Below, in pieces: positions 25,934 to 34,475 of a stretch of 64,000 bases of DNA (position 1 is the first letter of the stretch; each line of letters begins with the position of its first letter). A model generated the notes under the pieces. It ran no database searches and was not told where the DNA came from. It saw nothing but the letters and a program-made list of their open reading frames with translations. The position numbers and the translations under genes were made by a program. This DNA comes from Rhodoferax sp. (GTDB lineage Bacteria > Pseudomonadota > Gammaproteobacteria > Burkholderiales > Burkholderiaceae_C): contig NZ_JAQTWL010000006.1 in assembly GCF_028689295.1 (NCBI RefSeq), positions 102,341 through 166,340 of the forward strand, written 5' to 3'.

Positions 25934-26683
25934 TCAGCGCGTCATCACGACTTTTTGGTACAGCCCGCCGAAATAGGTCTGCTTTTCAAGCGCCAGGCTC
26001 TTGCAGTCTGACGGCAGCCAATCGGCAATTTGACCGTTCCACAAGTCCATGGCAAAGGGTTCCAGGGTGGTCAGGATCGGCACCATGACATATCGAAACG
26101 GGTTGCTGGCTTTGGGCTTGTGGTAATCCACAAACACAATCTTGCCACCGGGTTTGGTCACGCGCAAGGCCTCGGCAATCGTTTTGCGCCGCACCTCGGC
26201 GGGTTGTTCATGGAGCAGGAAAAACACCACCACGGTGTCATGGCTGGCATCGGCAAAATGCAGGGCTGATGAATCCTGCTGCAACACCGTGACCTGTTTT
26301 TGCTGGCCCAGTTTGGCGTGCAGGTTGGTGATTTGCACCGGCGCCACGTCAATCACATTCAAGTGCCCCTGCGGCCCCAGTCGGCGCACCAGGTGTTCGG
26401 TGAAATTGCCATAGACGCAAGCCACTTGCAGCACGTCGCCGTTGATGACATCGCCCATTTCCTGTAGCGCCAGATCGCGCAACCGGGAAAAGTTGCCCCA
26501 CAAAATCAGATTGACCAGCCATTGGCGCTCAAACACGCGCACTGCATTCGGGTGCGTGTAGGCCCACCAGTAGGTGGATTCCAGATAGTGCGGCACGGTC
26601 ACGGGTGTGATGGCGCAAGGCGCTGACGCGGCAAGGATGGCTTTGCCGTGTTCGGTGCTGGCTTTGTTCAAAATCATATGCAT
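25934..26683 (-). CDS. rquA: Rhodoquinone biosynthesis methyltransferase-like RquA
   Basis: A 249-residue class I methyltransferase-fold protein. It carries the segment YWWAYTHPNAVRVFERQWLV followed by NLILWGNFSRLRDLAL, which I recognise as characteristic of RquA. RquA replaces a methoxy group of ubiquinone by an amino group to give rhodoquinone. The SAM-binding region is atypical (VLQVACVYGNFTEHLV) where ordinary methyltransferases read D-x-G-x-G, matching what is known of RquA. Rhodoquinone is a low-potential quinone used for fumarate reduction and is found in Rhodoferax. The gene is divergent from a cytochrome gene and may lead the ccm transcript. Confidence 0.9.
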   Translation of the reverse strand: MHMILNKASTEHGKAILAASAPCAITPVTVPHYLESTYWWAYTHPNAVRVFERQWLVNLILWGNFSRLRDLALQEMGDVINGDVLQVACVYGNFTEHLVRRLGPQGHLNVIDVAPVQITNLHAKLGQQKQVTVLQQDSSALHFADASHDTVVVFFLLHEQPAEVRRKTIAEALRVTKPGGKIVFVDYHKPKASNPFRYVMVPILTTLEPFAMDLWNGQIADWLPSDCKSLALEKQTYFGGLYQKVVMTR

Positions 26684-26833
26684 TCAAGAAGATGACGGGC
26701 ACCCATGGAAGACCATGCGTGCCGGGGAAGTGATGAAATGACGGGCCTGATGCTAACTGAAATGAAAAGACTGTTCACGAGACAGTTTGTACATGCATTT
26801 GGGGTAAACCCCGATTCACTAACTGCCCACCTG

Positions 26834-26847
26834 TTGACATATATCAA
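26834..26847. promoter_or_regulatory. FNR/Anr-type site between rquA and the cytochrome genes
   Basis: TTGACatatATCAA lies in the 257-bp gap between the divergent rquA (start 151 bp away) and the class I cytochrome gene (start 94 bp away). It matches TTGAT-N4-ATCAA in nine of ten positions. It could serve either promoter; spacing fits the rightward cytochrome operon better. Confidence 0.65.
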
Positions 26848-26940
26848 AAAAAGGGGCGTGAAGGGTATTTCGATGGGAGTAGCATCGGGACTTGGTACAT
26901 TAGCTCTTCTTTAACCATTTAACTTTCATAGAGGATTCAC

Positions 26941-27285
26941 ATGAGCAACACTAAAATTTCCTATCTTTTGCACGCTTTGATGGCCGCTGGTTTGGCTTGC
27001 GGCGCAATGGCTGCACAAGCTGCTCCTGACGCGGCGGCCGCCGAAGCTGCGATCAAGGACAACAAGTGCTCCAAGTGCCATTCGGTTGACAAAGATAAAA
27101 CCGGCCCTTCCTATAAAAAGGTCGCGGAAAAATACAAAGGCAAGGCTGATGCCGAAGCCAAGCTGGTCACCCACCTGACCACCGGTCCCAAGGTCAAGGT
27201 GGACGGTGAAGAAGAAAATCACGTCAAAACCAAAGGTGATGACGCCGCCATCAAGAATCTGGCGCAATACATTTTGTCGCGTTAA
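26941..27285 (+). CDS. Small class I-like cytochrome c, monoheme
   Basis: A 114-residue periplasmic cytochrome. A signal peptide ends near MAAQA, and one heme site (CSKCH) follows after about 14 mature residues. The mature chain has no methionine, so the usual Met ligand is missing; a histidine in EENHVKTK is the likely second ligand. It is clearly paralogous to the protein at 38416-38760, sharing CHxVDKDKTGP and the TTGPK region. It probably shuttles electrons in the periplasm at low potential. It heads a three-cytochrome operon with a good AGAGGA ribosome-binding site. Confidence 0.88.
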   Translation: MSNTKISYLLHALMAAGLACGAMAAQAAPDAAAAEAAIKDNKCSKCHSVDKDKTGPSYKKVAEKYKGKADAEAKLVTHLTTGPKVKVDGEEENHVKTKGDDAAIKNLAQYILSR

Positions 27286-27308
27286 GCGAGCAGGACAGGC
27301 CCATCAAG

Positions 27309-27896
27309 ATGTCTGAAGTCGTCAAAAAAATGCGCCAGCACTGGAAGCTGGTACTGGGTTCATTGGTCGCACTTTTCCTCTTCTCAGTTTCCGTGGGAAT
27401 CGCGGGCGCTTATGTTTTGGCATTCACCAGTACAGAAGAGTTTTGCGTGGGCTGTCATGAAATGTCCTATAACCTGGACGAGTACAAGGGCACCATCCAT
27501 GACACCAACCGCACCGGTGTGCGGGCGATTTGTACCAACTGTCATGTGCCCCATGAGCCGGGGCCTTTGGTGTTTGCCAAGATCAAGGCCACCAAGGACG
27601 TTTTCTACACCTACATCGCGCCTTCCATTGATACCAAGGAAAAGTTCGAGGCCAAACGTGCGCATATGGCACAAAAGGTGTGGCTGGAAATGAAAGCCAA
27701 TGACTCTCATAACTGCCGTAGTTGCCATCGGGCGGACAAGATGAGTGTGGACTTGCAGTCTGCCAGTGCCCAGAAGCGTCATGCCAAAGGCAAGGCTGAA
27801 GGAAAAACCTGTATTGAATGCCATTTTGGTATTGCCCACAACGAACCAGAGGGTCCAAGCCCGACGGAGTTGTTCAATACGATGGCTGTCAAGTAA
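27309..27896 (+). CDS. NapC/NirT-family tetraheme cytochrome c
   Basis: A 195-residue membrane-anchored cytochrome with one N-terminal helix (about residues 14-38) and four CXXCH sites (CVGCH, CTNCH, CRSCH, CIECH), the NapC/NirT/CymA layout. Such proteins oxidise membrane quinol and pass electrons to periplasmic reductases. The nap cluster at 44-49 kb lacks napC, so this could serve nitrate reductase, the octaheme protein or the outward electron route. It lies 23 bp after the class I cytochrome and 30 bp before the next one. Confidence 0.92.
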   Translation: MSEVVKKMRQHWKLVLGSLVALFLFSVSVGIAGAYVLAFTSTEEFCVGCHEMSYNLDEYKGTIHDTNRTGVRAICTNCHVPHEPGPLVFAKIKATKDVFYTYIAPSIDTKEKFEAKRAHMAQKVWLEMKANDSHNCRSCHRADKMSVDLQSASAQKRHAKGKAEGKTCIECHFGIAHNEPEGPSPTELFNTMAVK

Positions 27897-27926
27897 GATG
27901 AATTCTTTTAACCCGAGGAGCAGACG

Positions 27927-28418
27927 ATGATGAAATTGAAATTATTGGCCATTCTGGCTGGTGCGGTGGTGGCTTTGCCCGCCGTGGCTGCCGATGTGAC
28001 CTATCGCAATGACATTGCGCCTATGTTCAAGAAATTGTGCGCAGACTGTCACTTTGCTGAAAACAATGCTCCCTCGATGGCAGAGTTCAAACTGGACGAA
28101 GACAAGTACAAAAAGCAACTCAAGGTGGGTCCGCGTGTCGATACCTATGAACATCTTTTGCAACTGGTGGACGGCAAGTCCACAGGTGCGTTGATGCGTC
28201 GTCTGGATGATGGCACGAACCCCTACGCCAAGGGTAAGGCTGGCAACATGTACAAGTACTTGGGTGAGACCGATGCTGAACGCGCTGCCAACCTGAAGCT
28301 TGTCAAGGCTTGGGTTGTGGGTGAAGGCAAGGCATGGAATCTGAATGGTGTTGGCCAACGTGGCGATATGCCTCCGGTTACGCTGGAGCAATTGCGCCAA
28401 GTTCAAACCAAGTATTGA
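27927..28418 (+). CDS. Periplasmic monoheme cytochrome c-like protein
   Basis: A 163-residue secreted protein with signal peptide (MMKLKLLAILAGAVVALPAVAA) and a single heme motif, CADCH, near residue 40 inside DIAPMFKKLCADCHFAENN. The rest is alpha-helical with no second heme. Methionines near the C-terminus (QRGDMPPVT) could be the axial ligand. I do not recognise a named family. It is the last gene of the three-cytochrome operon and is followed by a strong terminator. A role as electron carrier or regulator of the NapC-type protein is conjecture. Confidence 0.8.
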   Translation: MMKLKLLAILAGAVVALPAVAADVTYRNDIAPMFKKLCADCHFAENNAPSMAEFKLDEDKYKKQLKVGPRVDTYEHLLQLVDGKSTGALMRRLDDGTNPYAKGKAGNMYKYLGETDAERAANLKLVKAWVVGEGKAWNLNGVGQRGDMPPVTLEQLRQVQTKY

Positions 28419-28440
28419 TTCAAGCGTTCCTTTGAATGCA

Positions 28441-28470
28441 AAAGCCGCTGTGACCCAGCGGCTTTTTTTA
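28441..28470 (+). terminator. Rho-independent terminator of the cytochrome operon
   Basis: An AGCCGCTG / CAGCGGCT stem with a five-base loop is followed by seven T, 22 bases beyond the stop of the monoheme gene. The left arm is preceded by A residues, so it could also act weakly in the other direction for the GST gene. Confidence 0.88.
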
Positions 28471-28517
28471 TTAACGGAATTTAGCAAGATTCAAGCATGG
28501 ATCTTGCCGTGGTCTGG

Positions 28518-29126
28518 CTACTTGAGCAAACCTTCAGCGCGCAAGGCATCCTGCACGGCAGGCCGCGCAGCGACACGGGCCACCAAGGCGCTCAGATTGT
28601 CCAGACCGCTGACGTCCACCCCCACAAATTTACCCCAGCCCGCCACCACGAACAGGTAGGCGTCGGCCACGGTGAAGGTGTCACCCATCAGGTAATCCTT
28701 GCCTGCCAGTTCGCCATCGACCCAGTTCAGCCGTGAGATCAGACGTGTCTTGGCGATCTCCTTGGCCTCGGCCGGCATCCCGGGCGTGAACAGCGGTGAG
28801 AAGCCTTTGTGCAGCTCGGTTCCGATGGTGTTGAGCCATTCCTGCAGCTTGTAGCGCTCCCAGGTGCCGTTGGCGGGGGCTAGTTGCTTGGTCGGCACCT
28901 GGTCGGCAATGTATTGCGAAATGGCAGGCACTTCATGCAGGGTACGGCCATCATCGAGCACCAGGAAAGGCACATAACCCAGTGGGTTGATACTGTAGTA
29001 GTCGGTGCCATCGGCAAGCTTGTGGGTTTTGGTGGGTGCGGCAATGGCTTCGAAGGGCAGACCGGATTCTTTCAGGACGATGTGGGGTGCCAATGAGCAG
29101 GCGCCGTGAGAGTAGTAAAGCTTCAT
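28518..29126 (-). CDS. gstA: Glutathione S-transferase
   Basis: A 202-residue cytosolic GST of the beta-class type. The N-terminal thioredoxin-like domain (MKLYYSHGACSLAPHIVLKE) has the beta-class active-site cysteine and serine. The cis-proline region is GYVPFLVLDDG, and the all-helical C-terminal domain contains LMGDTFTVADAYLF. It conjugates glutathione to electrophiles or acts in redox protection. It is monocistronic, convergent with the cytochrome operon. Length is normal. Confidence 0.92.
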   Translation of the reverse strand: MKLYYSHGACSLAPHIVLKESGLPFEAIAAPTKTHKLADGTDYYSINPLGYVPFLVLDDGRTLHEVPAISQYIADQVPTKQLAPANGTWERYKLQEWLNTIGTELHKGFSPLFTPGMPAEAKEIAKTRLISRLNWVDGELAGKDYLMGDTFTVADAYLFVVAGWGKFVGVDVSGLDNLSALVARVAARPAVQDALRAEGLLK

Positions 29127-29214
29127 GAATATCCAGGTAATGGTTGCTTGGGATCGACCTGATCGGTCAACACCATCATGCTAACGCGACGCTGCCAGGC
29201 TTGCCGAAACAGGC

Positions 29215-29811
29215 TTATTTCTCACTTTGGTTCGTCGGTGTCAGGCGCTCCGCCGCCCACAGCACCTGCTTGACGACCGATGCGACACCTTCGCGTTGTT
29301 TGTCAAGCTGCAGTTGACCGGCGGCATCGAAGGCACTGGCCGCCTCGCCCAGGGCAAATTGTTGCGGCGCCACCCAGCACTGCAGGTTGCTCAGCAATGG
29401 CGCAAGGTGTTGCAGCGAGCGCAGACCGCCCAAAGCGCCTGGCGAAGCGGACAGCAGCCCCACGACCTTGCCGGTAAAAGCTCTGCTGCCCTGGCTCCAG
29501 TCGGGGTCGCCCTTGACCGGGCTGGAGGCCCAGTCCAGCGTGTTTTTCAGCAGCGCGGTATAGCTGCCGTTGTATTCAGGCGAGCAGATGATCCAGCCCG
29601 GATGATCGAGCAGGACTTGTTTCAGGCGAATCACATCGGGCGGCGTGCCACGGGCTTCCAGGTCGGCGTTGTAGAGCGGTATGTCGAAGCTGGAGAGCTC
29701 CAGCAGTGTGACCTCTGCTCCGGATTGCCGCGCCAGGTCGGCAGCGACCCTGGCCAGCTGGCGGTTGTACGACTGGGCGCGCGTGCTGCCCGCAAAAATC
29801 AGGAGGTCCAT
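29215..29811 (-). CDS. NADPH-dependent FMN reductase family protein
   Basis: A 198-residue flavodoxin-like protein. I used the ATG at 29811 (MDLLIFAGSTRAQSYNRQLA), nine residues after an earlier in-frame start that overlaps the upstream gene's stop. FMN phosphate loop GSTRAQSYN and the SPEYNGSYT flavin-contact motif are typical of the NADPH-dependent FMN reductase/chromate reductase/azoreductase family. It likely reduces quinones or flavins in the cytoplasm. It follows the phosphofructokinase gene with only a ten-base gap, suggesting cotranscription. Confidence 0.88.
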   Translation of the reverse strand: MDLLIFAGSTRAQSYNRQLARVAADLARQSGAEVTLLELSSFDIPLYNADLEARGTPPDVIRLKQVLLDHPGWIICSPEYNGSYTALLKNTLDWASSPVKGDPDWSQGSRAFTGKVVGLLSASPGALGGLRSLQHLAPLLSNLQCWVAPQQFALGEAASAFDAAGQLQLDKQREGVASVVKQVLWAAERLTPTNQSEK

Positions 29812-29821
29812 GGTTGATTGC

Positions 29822-31036
29822 TTATTTTTTAAGCACACGTTCCACCGGGTGGTGGCGCAGCCTGAAGGCGTCGGGCATGCCCGAGCCCAGCAGCGGGCGC
29901 AGGTACATGCGAAAGGCGTCGGTCACATCGGTGCCGCTGGGGGCGATGAACTCGTCTTCCATCACGCGGGTCTTGCCGGCCACGGCTTCCAGCGGCAGCA
30001 ATTCGTAATCGACCGAGTAAAAACCGGTGCGCTTGATGGCGACCGAGCCATCATGTTGCCCCCACATGGCAAACTGCACGGCTTTCTCGCCCACTTCACG
30101 GGCTTCGCGCTGATCGACATCGGACACGCAGCCGATGAACGAGCGCTGCAGATAACCAAAGGTGTCGCCGCGCACGCGTTTGATCTTGAGCTTGGACTTG
30201 ATCTCTTCGCACAGCAAATCGGCCAGCGCGCCGTTGCCCGAGAGTTGCACATTGCCGTGCGCGTCATGCTCCATCTCCTTGGCCAACAGCGCCGTGATGG
30301 GCGTGCCGGAGGCATCGTGAATGCCCTCGGAGACGGCAATCACGCAGCGGCCATAACGCTCGTAGGTGGCCTTGACATCGGCCAGAAACTGCGCGATGAC
30401 AAAGGTGCGCTCCGGCAGGTAGATCAGGTGCGGGCCGTCATCGGGAAATTTTTTGCCTAATGCCGATGCTGCGGTCAAAAACCCCGCATGGCGCCCCATC
30501 ACCACGCCCACGTAAACACCGGGCAGGGCCGCGTTGTCCAGGTTGGCGCCGGCAAAAGCCTGCGCGACAAAACGCGCCGCCGACGGAAAGCCCGGCGTGT
30601 GGTCGTTGCCCACAAGGTCGTTGTCGATGGTTTTGGGAATGTGGATGCTGCGCAGCGGGTAGTTGGCCGCGCGCGCCTGCTGGCTCACGATACGCACCGT
30701 GTCCGACGAGTCGTTGCCGCCAATGTAGAAAAAGTGGCCGATCTGGTGCGCTTGCAGCACCTTGAAAATTTCGCGGCAATAGGCCTCATCGGGCTTGTCG
30801 CGGGTGGAGCCCAGGGCGCTCGACGGCGTGTTGGCCACCAGTTCCAGGTTGTGGCTGGTCTCCTGCGTCAGGTCGGCAAAGTCTTCGTCGATGATGCCGC
30901 GCACGCCGTGGTGGGCGCCGTAAATGTGGCCAATGTGGGCAAAGCGGCGCGCTTCGAGCGCCACGCCCACCAGCGACTGGTTGATGACGGCAGTGGGGCC
31001 GCCGCCCTGGGCGACGAGTATTTTTCCGGAGGCCAT
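29822..31036 (-). CDS. pfp: Pyrophosphate-dependent 6-phosphofructokinase
   Basis: A 404-residue enzyme. The ATG at 31036 (MASGKILVAQGGGPTAVIN) has AGGAA upstream and matches the family start; further upstream codons read into the mnmG promoter. The phosphoryl-donor region reads IGGNDSSDT and the catalytic loop reads PKTIDND. That lysine, in place of glycine, is typical of PPi-dependent rather than ATP-dependent enzymes. It reversibly interconverts fructose-6-phosphate and fructose-1,6-bisphosphate using pyrophosphate. It is divergent from mnmG. Confidence 0.9.
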   Translation of the reverse strand: MASGKILVAQGGGPTAVINQSLVGVALEARRFAHIGHIYGAHHGVRGIIDEDFADLTQETSHNLELVANTPSSALGSTRDKPDEAYCREIFKVLQAHQIGHFFYIGGNDSSDTVRIVSQQARAANYPLRSIHIPKTIDNDLVGNDHTPGFPSAARFVAQAFAGANLDNAALPGVYVGVVMGRHAGFLTAASALGKKFPDDGPHLIYLPERTFVIAQFLADVKATYERYGRCVIAVSEGIHDASGTPITALLAKEMEHDAHGNVQLSGNGALADLLCEEIKSKLKIKRVRGDTFGYLQRSFIGCVSDVDQREAREVGEKAVQFAMWGQHDGSVAIKRTGFYSVDYELLPLEAVAGKTRVMEDEFIAPSGTDVTDAFRMYLRPLLGSGMPDAFRLRHHPVERVLKK

Positions 31037-31218
31037 GTGGAATTCCTGTGCGTAGGGAGTAAATGGATGATGTCTGAATTGTGCCTCCGATGCGGCTTGA
31101 ATTTTGCCCATGCCTGTCGCTGCCGTGCGCTTTTCGCAGGCATCGGTAAAATCCAGCCTTTGCTTGCGCGCGCAGGCCCGGCAGACTGCCTGATTTGCCG
31201 CCATTCCGATTGACCACC

Positions 31219-33360
31219 ATGCTCTATCCACAACATTTCGATGTCATCGTCGTCGGCGGCGGCCACGCCGGGACCGAGGCTGCGCTGGCCGCGGCCCGCA
31301 TGGGCTGCAAAACGCTGCTGCTGAGCCACAACATCGAGACACTGGGGCAGATGAGCTGCAACCCGTCGATCGGCGGCATTGGCAAGGGGCATCTGGTGAA
31401 GGAAGTCGATGCACTTGGCGGTGCCATGGCCTCAGCCACCGACGAAGCCGGCATTCAGTTCCGCATTCTCAACTCCAGCAAGGGGCCTGCGGTGCGCGCC
31501 ACCCGGGCCCAGGCCGACCGCATTCTGTACAAGGCCGCCATTCGCCAACGTCTGGAAAACCAGCCCAACCTGTGGCTGTTCCAGCAGGCGGTGGACGACC
31601 TGATGGTGGAAGGCGACCGGGTGGTCGGGGCGGTGACGCAGGTGGGCATTCGCTTCAGGTCGAGCACCGTGGTGCTCACGGCCGGCACCTTTCTGGATGG
31701 CAAGATCCATGTCGGGCTCAACAACTTTGCCGCCGGACGTGCCGGCGACCCGCCCGCGGTAAGCTTGAGCGCACGTTTGAAAGAACTCAAGTTGCCGCAG
31801 GGCCGCCTGAAAACCGGCACGCCACCGCGCCTGGATGGCCGCACGATTGATTTCAGCCAGTGCACCGAGCAGCCTGGCGACGGCATGCCCGGTGGCATGA
31901 GCCCGCAGATGCCGGTGTTCAGCTTCATGGGACGGCCCGGGCAGCACCCGCAGCAGATGTCGTGCTGGATCACGCACACCAACGCGCTTACCCACGACAT
32001 CATCCGCAGCGGCTTTGACCGCAGCCCCATGTTCACCGGCAGGATCGAAGGCGTCGGACCGCGCTATTGCCCCAGCGTCGAAGACAAGATCAACCGCTTT
32101 GCCGACAAGGACAGCCACCAGATTTTTCTGGAGCCCGAAGGCCTGACGACCCACGAGTTTTACCCCAACGGCATCAGCACCAGCCTGCCGTTCGACATCC
32201 AGTACGCGATGGTGCGTTCCATGCCGGGGCTGGAAAACGCGCATATTTTGCGGCCTGGCTACGCCATTGAATACGACTACTTCGATCCGACCCAGCTCAA
32301 GAGCAGTTTTGAGACCAGGGCCATCGGCGGCCTGTTTTTTGCCGGGCAAATCAACGGCACCACGGGCTACGAAGAAGCGGCGGCGCAAGGCTTGTTTGCC
32401 GGCATCAACGCCGCGCTGCAGGCGCGCGCCATGGGTGGCGGCAATGCGCAGGCCAGTGCGGCGGGTGCCATTTCATTTGCTGGCGACAACTGGTTGCCGG
32501 GGCGTGATGAGGCCTATCTTGGCGTGCTGGTCGATGACCTGATCACCCAGGGTGTCACCGAGCCTTACCGCATGTTCACCAGTCGCGCCGAGTTCCGGCT
32601 GCAGCTGCGCGAAGACAATGCCGACGCCCGTTTGACCGAGGTGGGACGCCAACTCGGCTTGGTCGATGATGCCCGCTGGCAGGCCTTCAACCAGAAGCGG
32701 GACGCTGTTTCACGTGAAACAGAGCGCCTGCGTTTGATCTGGGTCAGCCCCAAAAACCTGGACTTTGCCGAGTCTGAACGCGTGCTGGGCAAAGCCATTG
32801 AGCACGAATACAACCTGGCTGAGCTGCTGCGCCGCCCAGGTGTGAGCTACTCCGGGCTGATGTCGCTGGTCGGCGGCAAATATACGGCGCCGGAGTTTAT
32901 GCCCGATGTTTCACGTGAAACATCGGGCATTTCCGGTCCCATGGACCACCACGACTTACCTTCTGGTGATAACGGTAGTGCCGTCACTGCGAGCGCCTCG
33001 ACTGGCACAGGACAGGCTGAAGCGCGGCAACTCATGAGTCCCGAATTGGCGGCGACCGTCATCGAGCAGGTGGAAATTATGGCGAAATACTCGGGCTACA
33101 TCGACCGCCAGAAAGACGAGGTGGTGCGCGCCGCCCACTATGAGAACCTCAAGCTGCCGCAAGACCTGGACTACATGCAGGTGTCGGCGCTGAGCATCGA
33201 GGCTCGGCAAAAGCTCAACCGCCTCAAGCCTGAAACGCTGGGGCAGGCTTCGCGCATCTCGGGCATCACGCCGGCGAGCATCTCCTTGCTGACGATCCAC
33301 TTGAAAAAGACCAGGTTCGCGGGTTTTGCCAGAAACCCGTCTGAAAGCGCAGCAGCCTGA
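31219..33360 (+). CDS. mnmG: tRNA uridine modification enzyme MnmG (GidA) with extra C-terminal segment
   Basis: A 713-residue FAD enzyme that, with MnmE, makes the cmnm5U modification of wobble uridine. I used the ATG at 31219 ([20 protein letters not shown]); nine upstream codons are not family-like. The FAD loop [36 protein letters not shown] and C-terminal [15 protein letters not shown] are all present. It is about 80 residues longer than E. coli MnmG. The excess lies mainly between KYTAPEFM and [13 protein letters not shown], exactly where a perfect parS palindrome (32901-32928) is translated in frame. A second parS is 195 bases upstream. The stop overlaps rsmG by one base. Confidence 0.95.
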   Translation: MLYPQHFDVIVVGGGHAGTEAALAAARMGCKTLLLSHNIETLGQMSCNPSIGGIGKGHLVKEVDALGGAMASATDEAGIQFRILNSSKGPAVRATRAQADRILYKAAIRQRLENQPNLWLFQQAVDDLMVEGDRVVGAVTQVGIRFRSSTVVLTAGTFLDGKIHVGLNNFAAGRAGDPPAVSLSARLKELKLPQGRLKTGTPPRLDGRTIDFSQCTEQPGDGMPGGMSPQMPVFSFMGRPGQHPQQMSCWITHTNALTHDIIRSGFDRSPMFTGRIEGVGPRYCPSVEDKINRFADKDSHQIFLEPEGLTTHEFYPNGISTSLPFDIQYAMVRSMPGLENAHILRPGYAIEYDYFDPTQLKSSFETRAIGGLFFAGQINGTTGYEEAAAQGLFAGINAALQARAMGGGNAQASAAGAISFAGDNWLPGRDEAYLGVLVDDLITQGVTEPYRMFTSRAEFRLQLREDNADARLTEVGRQLGLVDDARWQAFNQKRDAVSRETERLRLIWVSPKNLDFAESERVLGKAIEHEYNLAELLRRPGVSYSGLMSLVGGKYTAPEFMPDVSRETSGISGPMDHHDLPSGDNGSAVTASASTGTGQAEARQLMSPELAATVIEQVEIMAKYSGYIDRQKDEVVRAAHYENLKLPQDLDYMQVSALSIEARQKLNRLKPETLGQASRISGITPASISLLTIHLKKTRFAGFARNPSESAAA
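32706..32721. promoter_or_regulatory. parS site 1, inside mnmG
   Basis: A perfect 16-bp match to the bacterial parS consensus TGTTTCACGTGAAACA, read in frame as VSRET within mnmG. It lies 3.2 kb upstream of parB and should be a ParB nucleation site. Confidence 0.9.
32901..32928. promoter_or_regulatory. parS site 2 within a perfect 28-bp palindrome, inside mnmG
   Basis: The 16-bp parS consensus at 32907-32922 is extended by six further paired bases on each side (GCCCGA / TCGGGC), making a perfect 28-bp palindrome. It lies in the segment where MnmG is longer than usual. ParB binding is expected; the outer arms could also form an mRNA hairpin. Confidence 0.9.
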
Positions 33361-34034
33361 TGCAAGCCATCGAGGCTAATCTAAGGGCGGGTCTGACGGC
33401 GCTTGAGCTTGACTTGAGCGATGCGCAGGTTGCCAGTTTGCTGGCCTACCAGGGCCTGATCCAGAAGTGGAACAAGGTCTATAACCTGACGGCGGTGCGC
33501 GACCCCGGCGACATGCTGACGCACCATCTGCTCGACAGTCTGGCGGTGATCGGGCCGCTGTGCCGGCAACTGGCGCAGATGACAAAAACGGCGGCTAAAG
33601 ATGTTGCCAACCCCGACGCGCTGCGTTTGCTCGATGTCGGTTCTGGTGCCGGCCTGCCCGGCGTTGTGGTTGCCATTTGTTGCCCTGACATTCAGGTGGA
33701 TTGCGTTGATGCGGTCGCTAAAAAAGCGGCATTTATTCAACAGGCGGCCGTCACGCTGAAGCTGCCGAACCTGCGCGGCGTTCACGCCCGGGTTGAGAAT
33801 CTGTCTGAGAAATACAAGGTGATCTGCTCGCGGGCCTTTGCTTCGCTGGCCGATTTCACCAATTGGTCAAGGCAAGCCTTGGCTGAAGAAGGCGTGTGGT
33901 TGGCCATGAAAGGCAAGTATCCCGTGGATGAACTGGCACTTTTGTCGCCAGATATTGATGTGTTTCACGTGGAACAAGTTGCCGTCCCTGGGCTAAATGC
34001 GGAGCGCTGCCTGATCTGGATGAAGCCGAAATAA
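33360..34034 (+). CDS. rsmG: 16S rRNA m7G527 methyltransferase RsmG (GidB)
   Basis: A 224-residue SAM-dependent methyltransferase with the family start region (LLAYQGLIQKWNKVYNLTAVRD) and SAM loop LDVGSGAGLPGVVVAI. The later CSRAFASLADF motif is also present. It methylates G527 of 16S rRNA. Its ATG shares one base with the mnmG stop (TGATG). Near its 3' end a parS-like site (33961-33976) is translated as part of the protein. Order mnmG-rsmG-parA-parB is the classic origin-proximal arrangement. Confidence 0.94.
   Translation: MQAIEANLRAGLTALELDLSDAQVASLLAYQGLIQKWNKVYNLTAVRDPGDMLTHHLLDSLAVIGPLCRQLAQMTKTAAKDVANPDALRLLDVGSGAGLPGVVVAICCPDIQVDCVDAVAKKAAFIQQAAVTLKLPNLRGVHARVENLSEKYKVICSRAFASLADFTNWSRQALAEEGVWLAMKGKYPVDELALLSPDIDVFHVEQVAVPGLNAERCLIWMKPK
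33961..33976. promoter_or_regulatory. parS-like site 3, inside rsmG
   Basis: TGTTTCACGTGGAACA differs from the parS consensus at one position. It is translated in frame as part of rsmG, giving FHVEQ. ParB binding may be weaker than at the perfect sites. Confidence 0.75.
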
Positions 34035-34109
34035 CAGCCGGGGTAATGATGGATGCAGCCTGGCGTTTCAAGAGCAGTCTGTGCGTTCCTTGATGGCAGA
34101 GGGCAGGGT

Positions 34110-34322
34110 ATTGGGGCCCGCCTCAGACGCGCTTCGCTTTGCGACATCGGCGGGCCCCAATACCCAACCCACTGCTGCACGCGCTCTGCCTTGTTGAGTT
34201 TGACGGCCGGATTCAGGAGGCGCCCCAACCATCACTATCGGCCAGACCAAGTGGGTTTGGGCAGGGGGCCGATGTCGCAAAGCGAAGCGCGTCTGAGGCC
34301 GTCTGTCCAAACTCACTTGGTC
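34110..34322. repeat. Nested inverted repeats between rsmG and parA
   Basis: The gap 34035-34475 holds no gene. Inside it, a roughly 29-base unit containing GACGCGCTTCGCTTTGCGAC (34129-34148) recurs inverted at about 34268-34296. The second copy is enclosed by another inverted pair, GACCAAGTGGGTTTGGGCAG (34245-34264) and CTGTCCAAACTCACTTGGTC (34303-34322). The first copy is flanked by its own GGGGCCCGCC / GGCGGGCCCC arms. These are large REP-like hairpins. They may end the mnmG-rsmG transcript. Confidence 0.7.
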
Positions 34323-34427
34323 CGTCACAAGCGCAAGCATATTACTGAATGAATCCTGCCACGAACCGGAATTTGCGCGCAGATGGATTTCATTATTTTG
34401 ATTCAAGCCCAATTACACTAGCGTCCA

Positions 34428-34443
34428 TGTTTCACGTGAAACA
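34428..34443. promoter_or_regulatory. parS site 4, upstream of parA
   Basis: A perfect TGTTTCACGTGAAACA 33 bases before the parA start. It is well placed both as a segregation site and for ParB autoregulation of parAB. Confidence 0.92.
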
Positions 34444-34475
34444 CGCCTTCAACTTTTCTACCCGGTAAGCATCGC

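Noticed and set aside
26705..26914. A 69-codon frame in the rquA/cytochrome gap
   Set aside because: It overlaps the FNR-type site and promoter region, has no Shine-Dalgarno sequence and no recognisable product.
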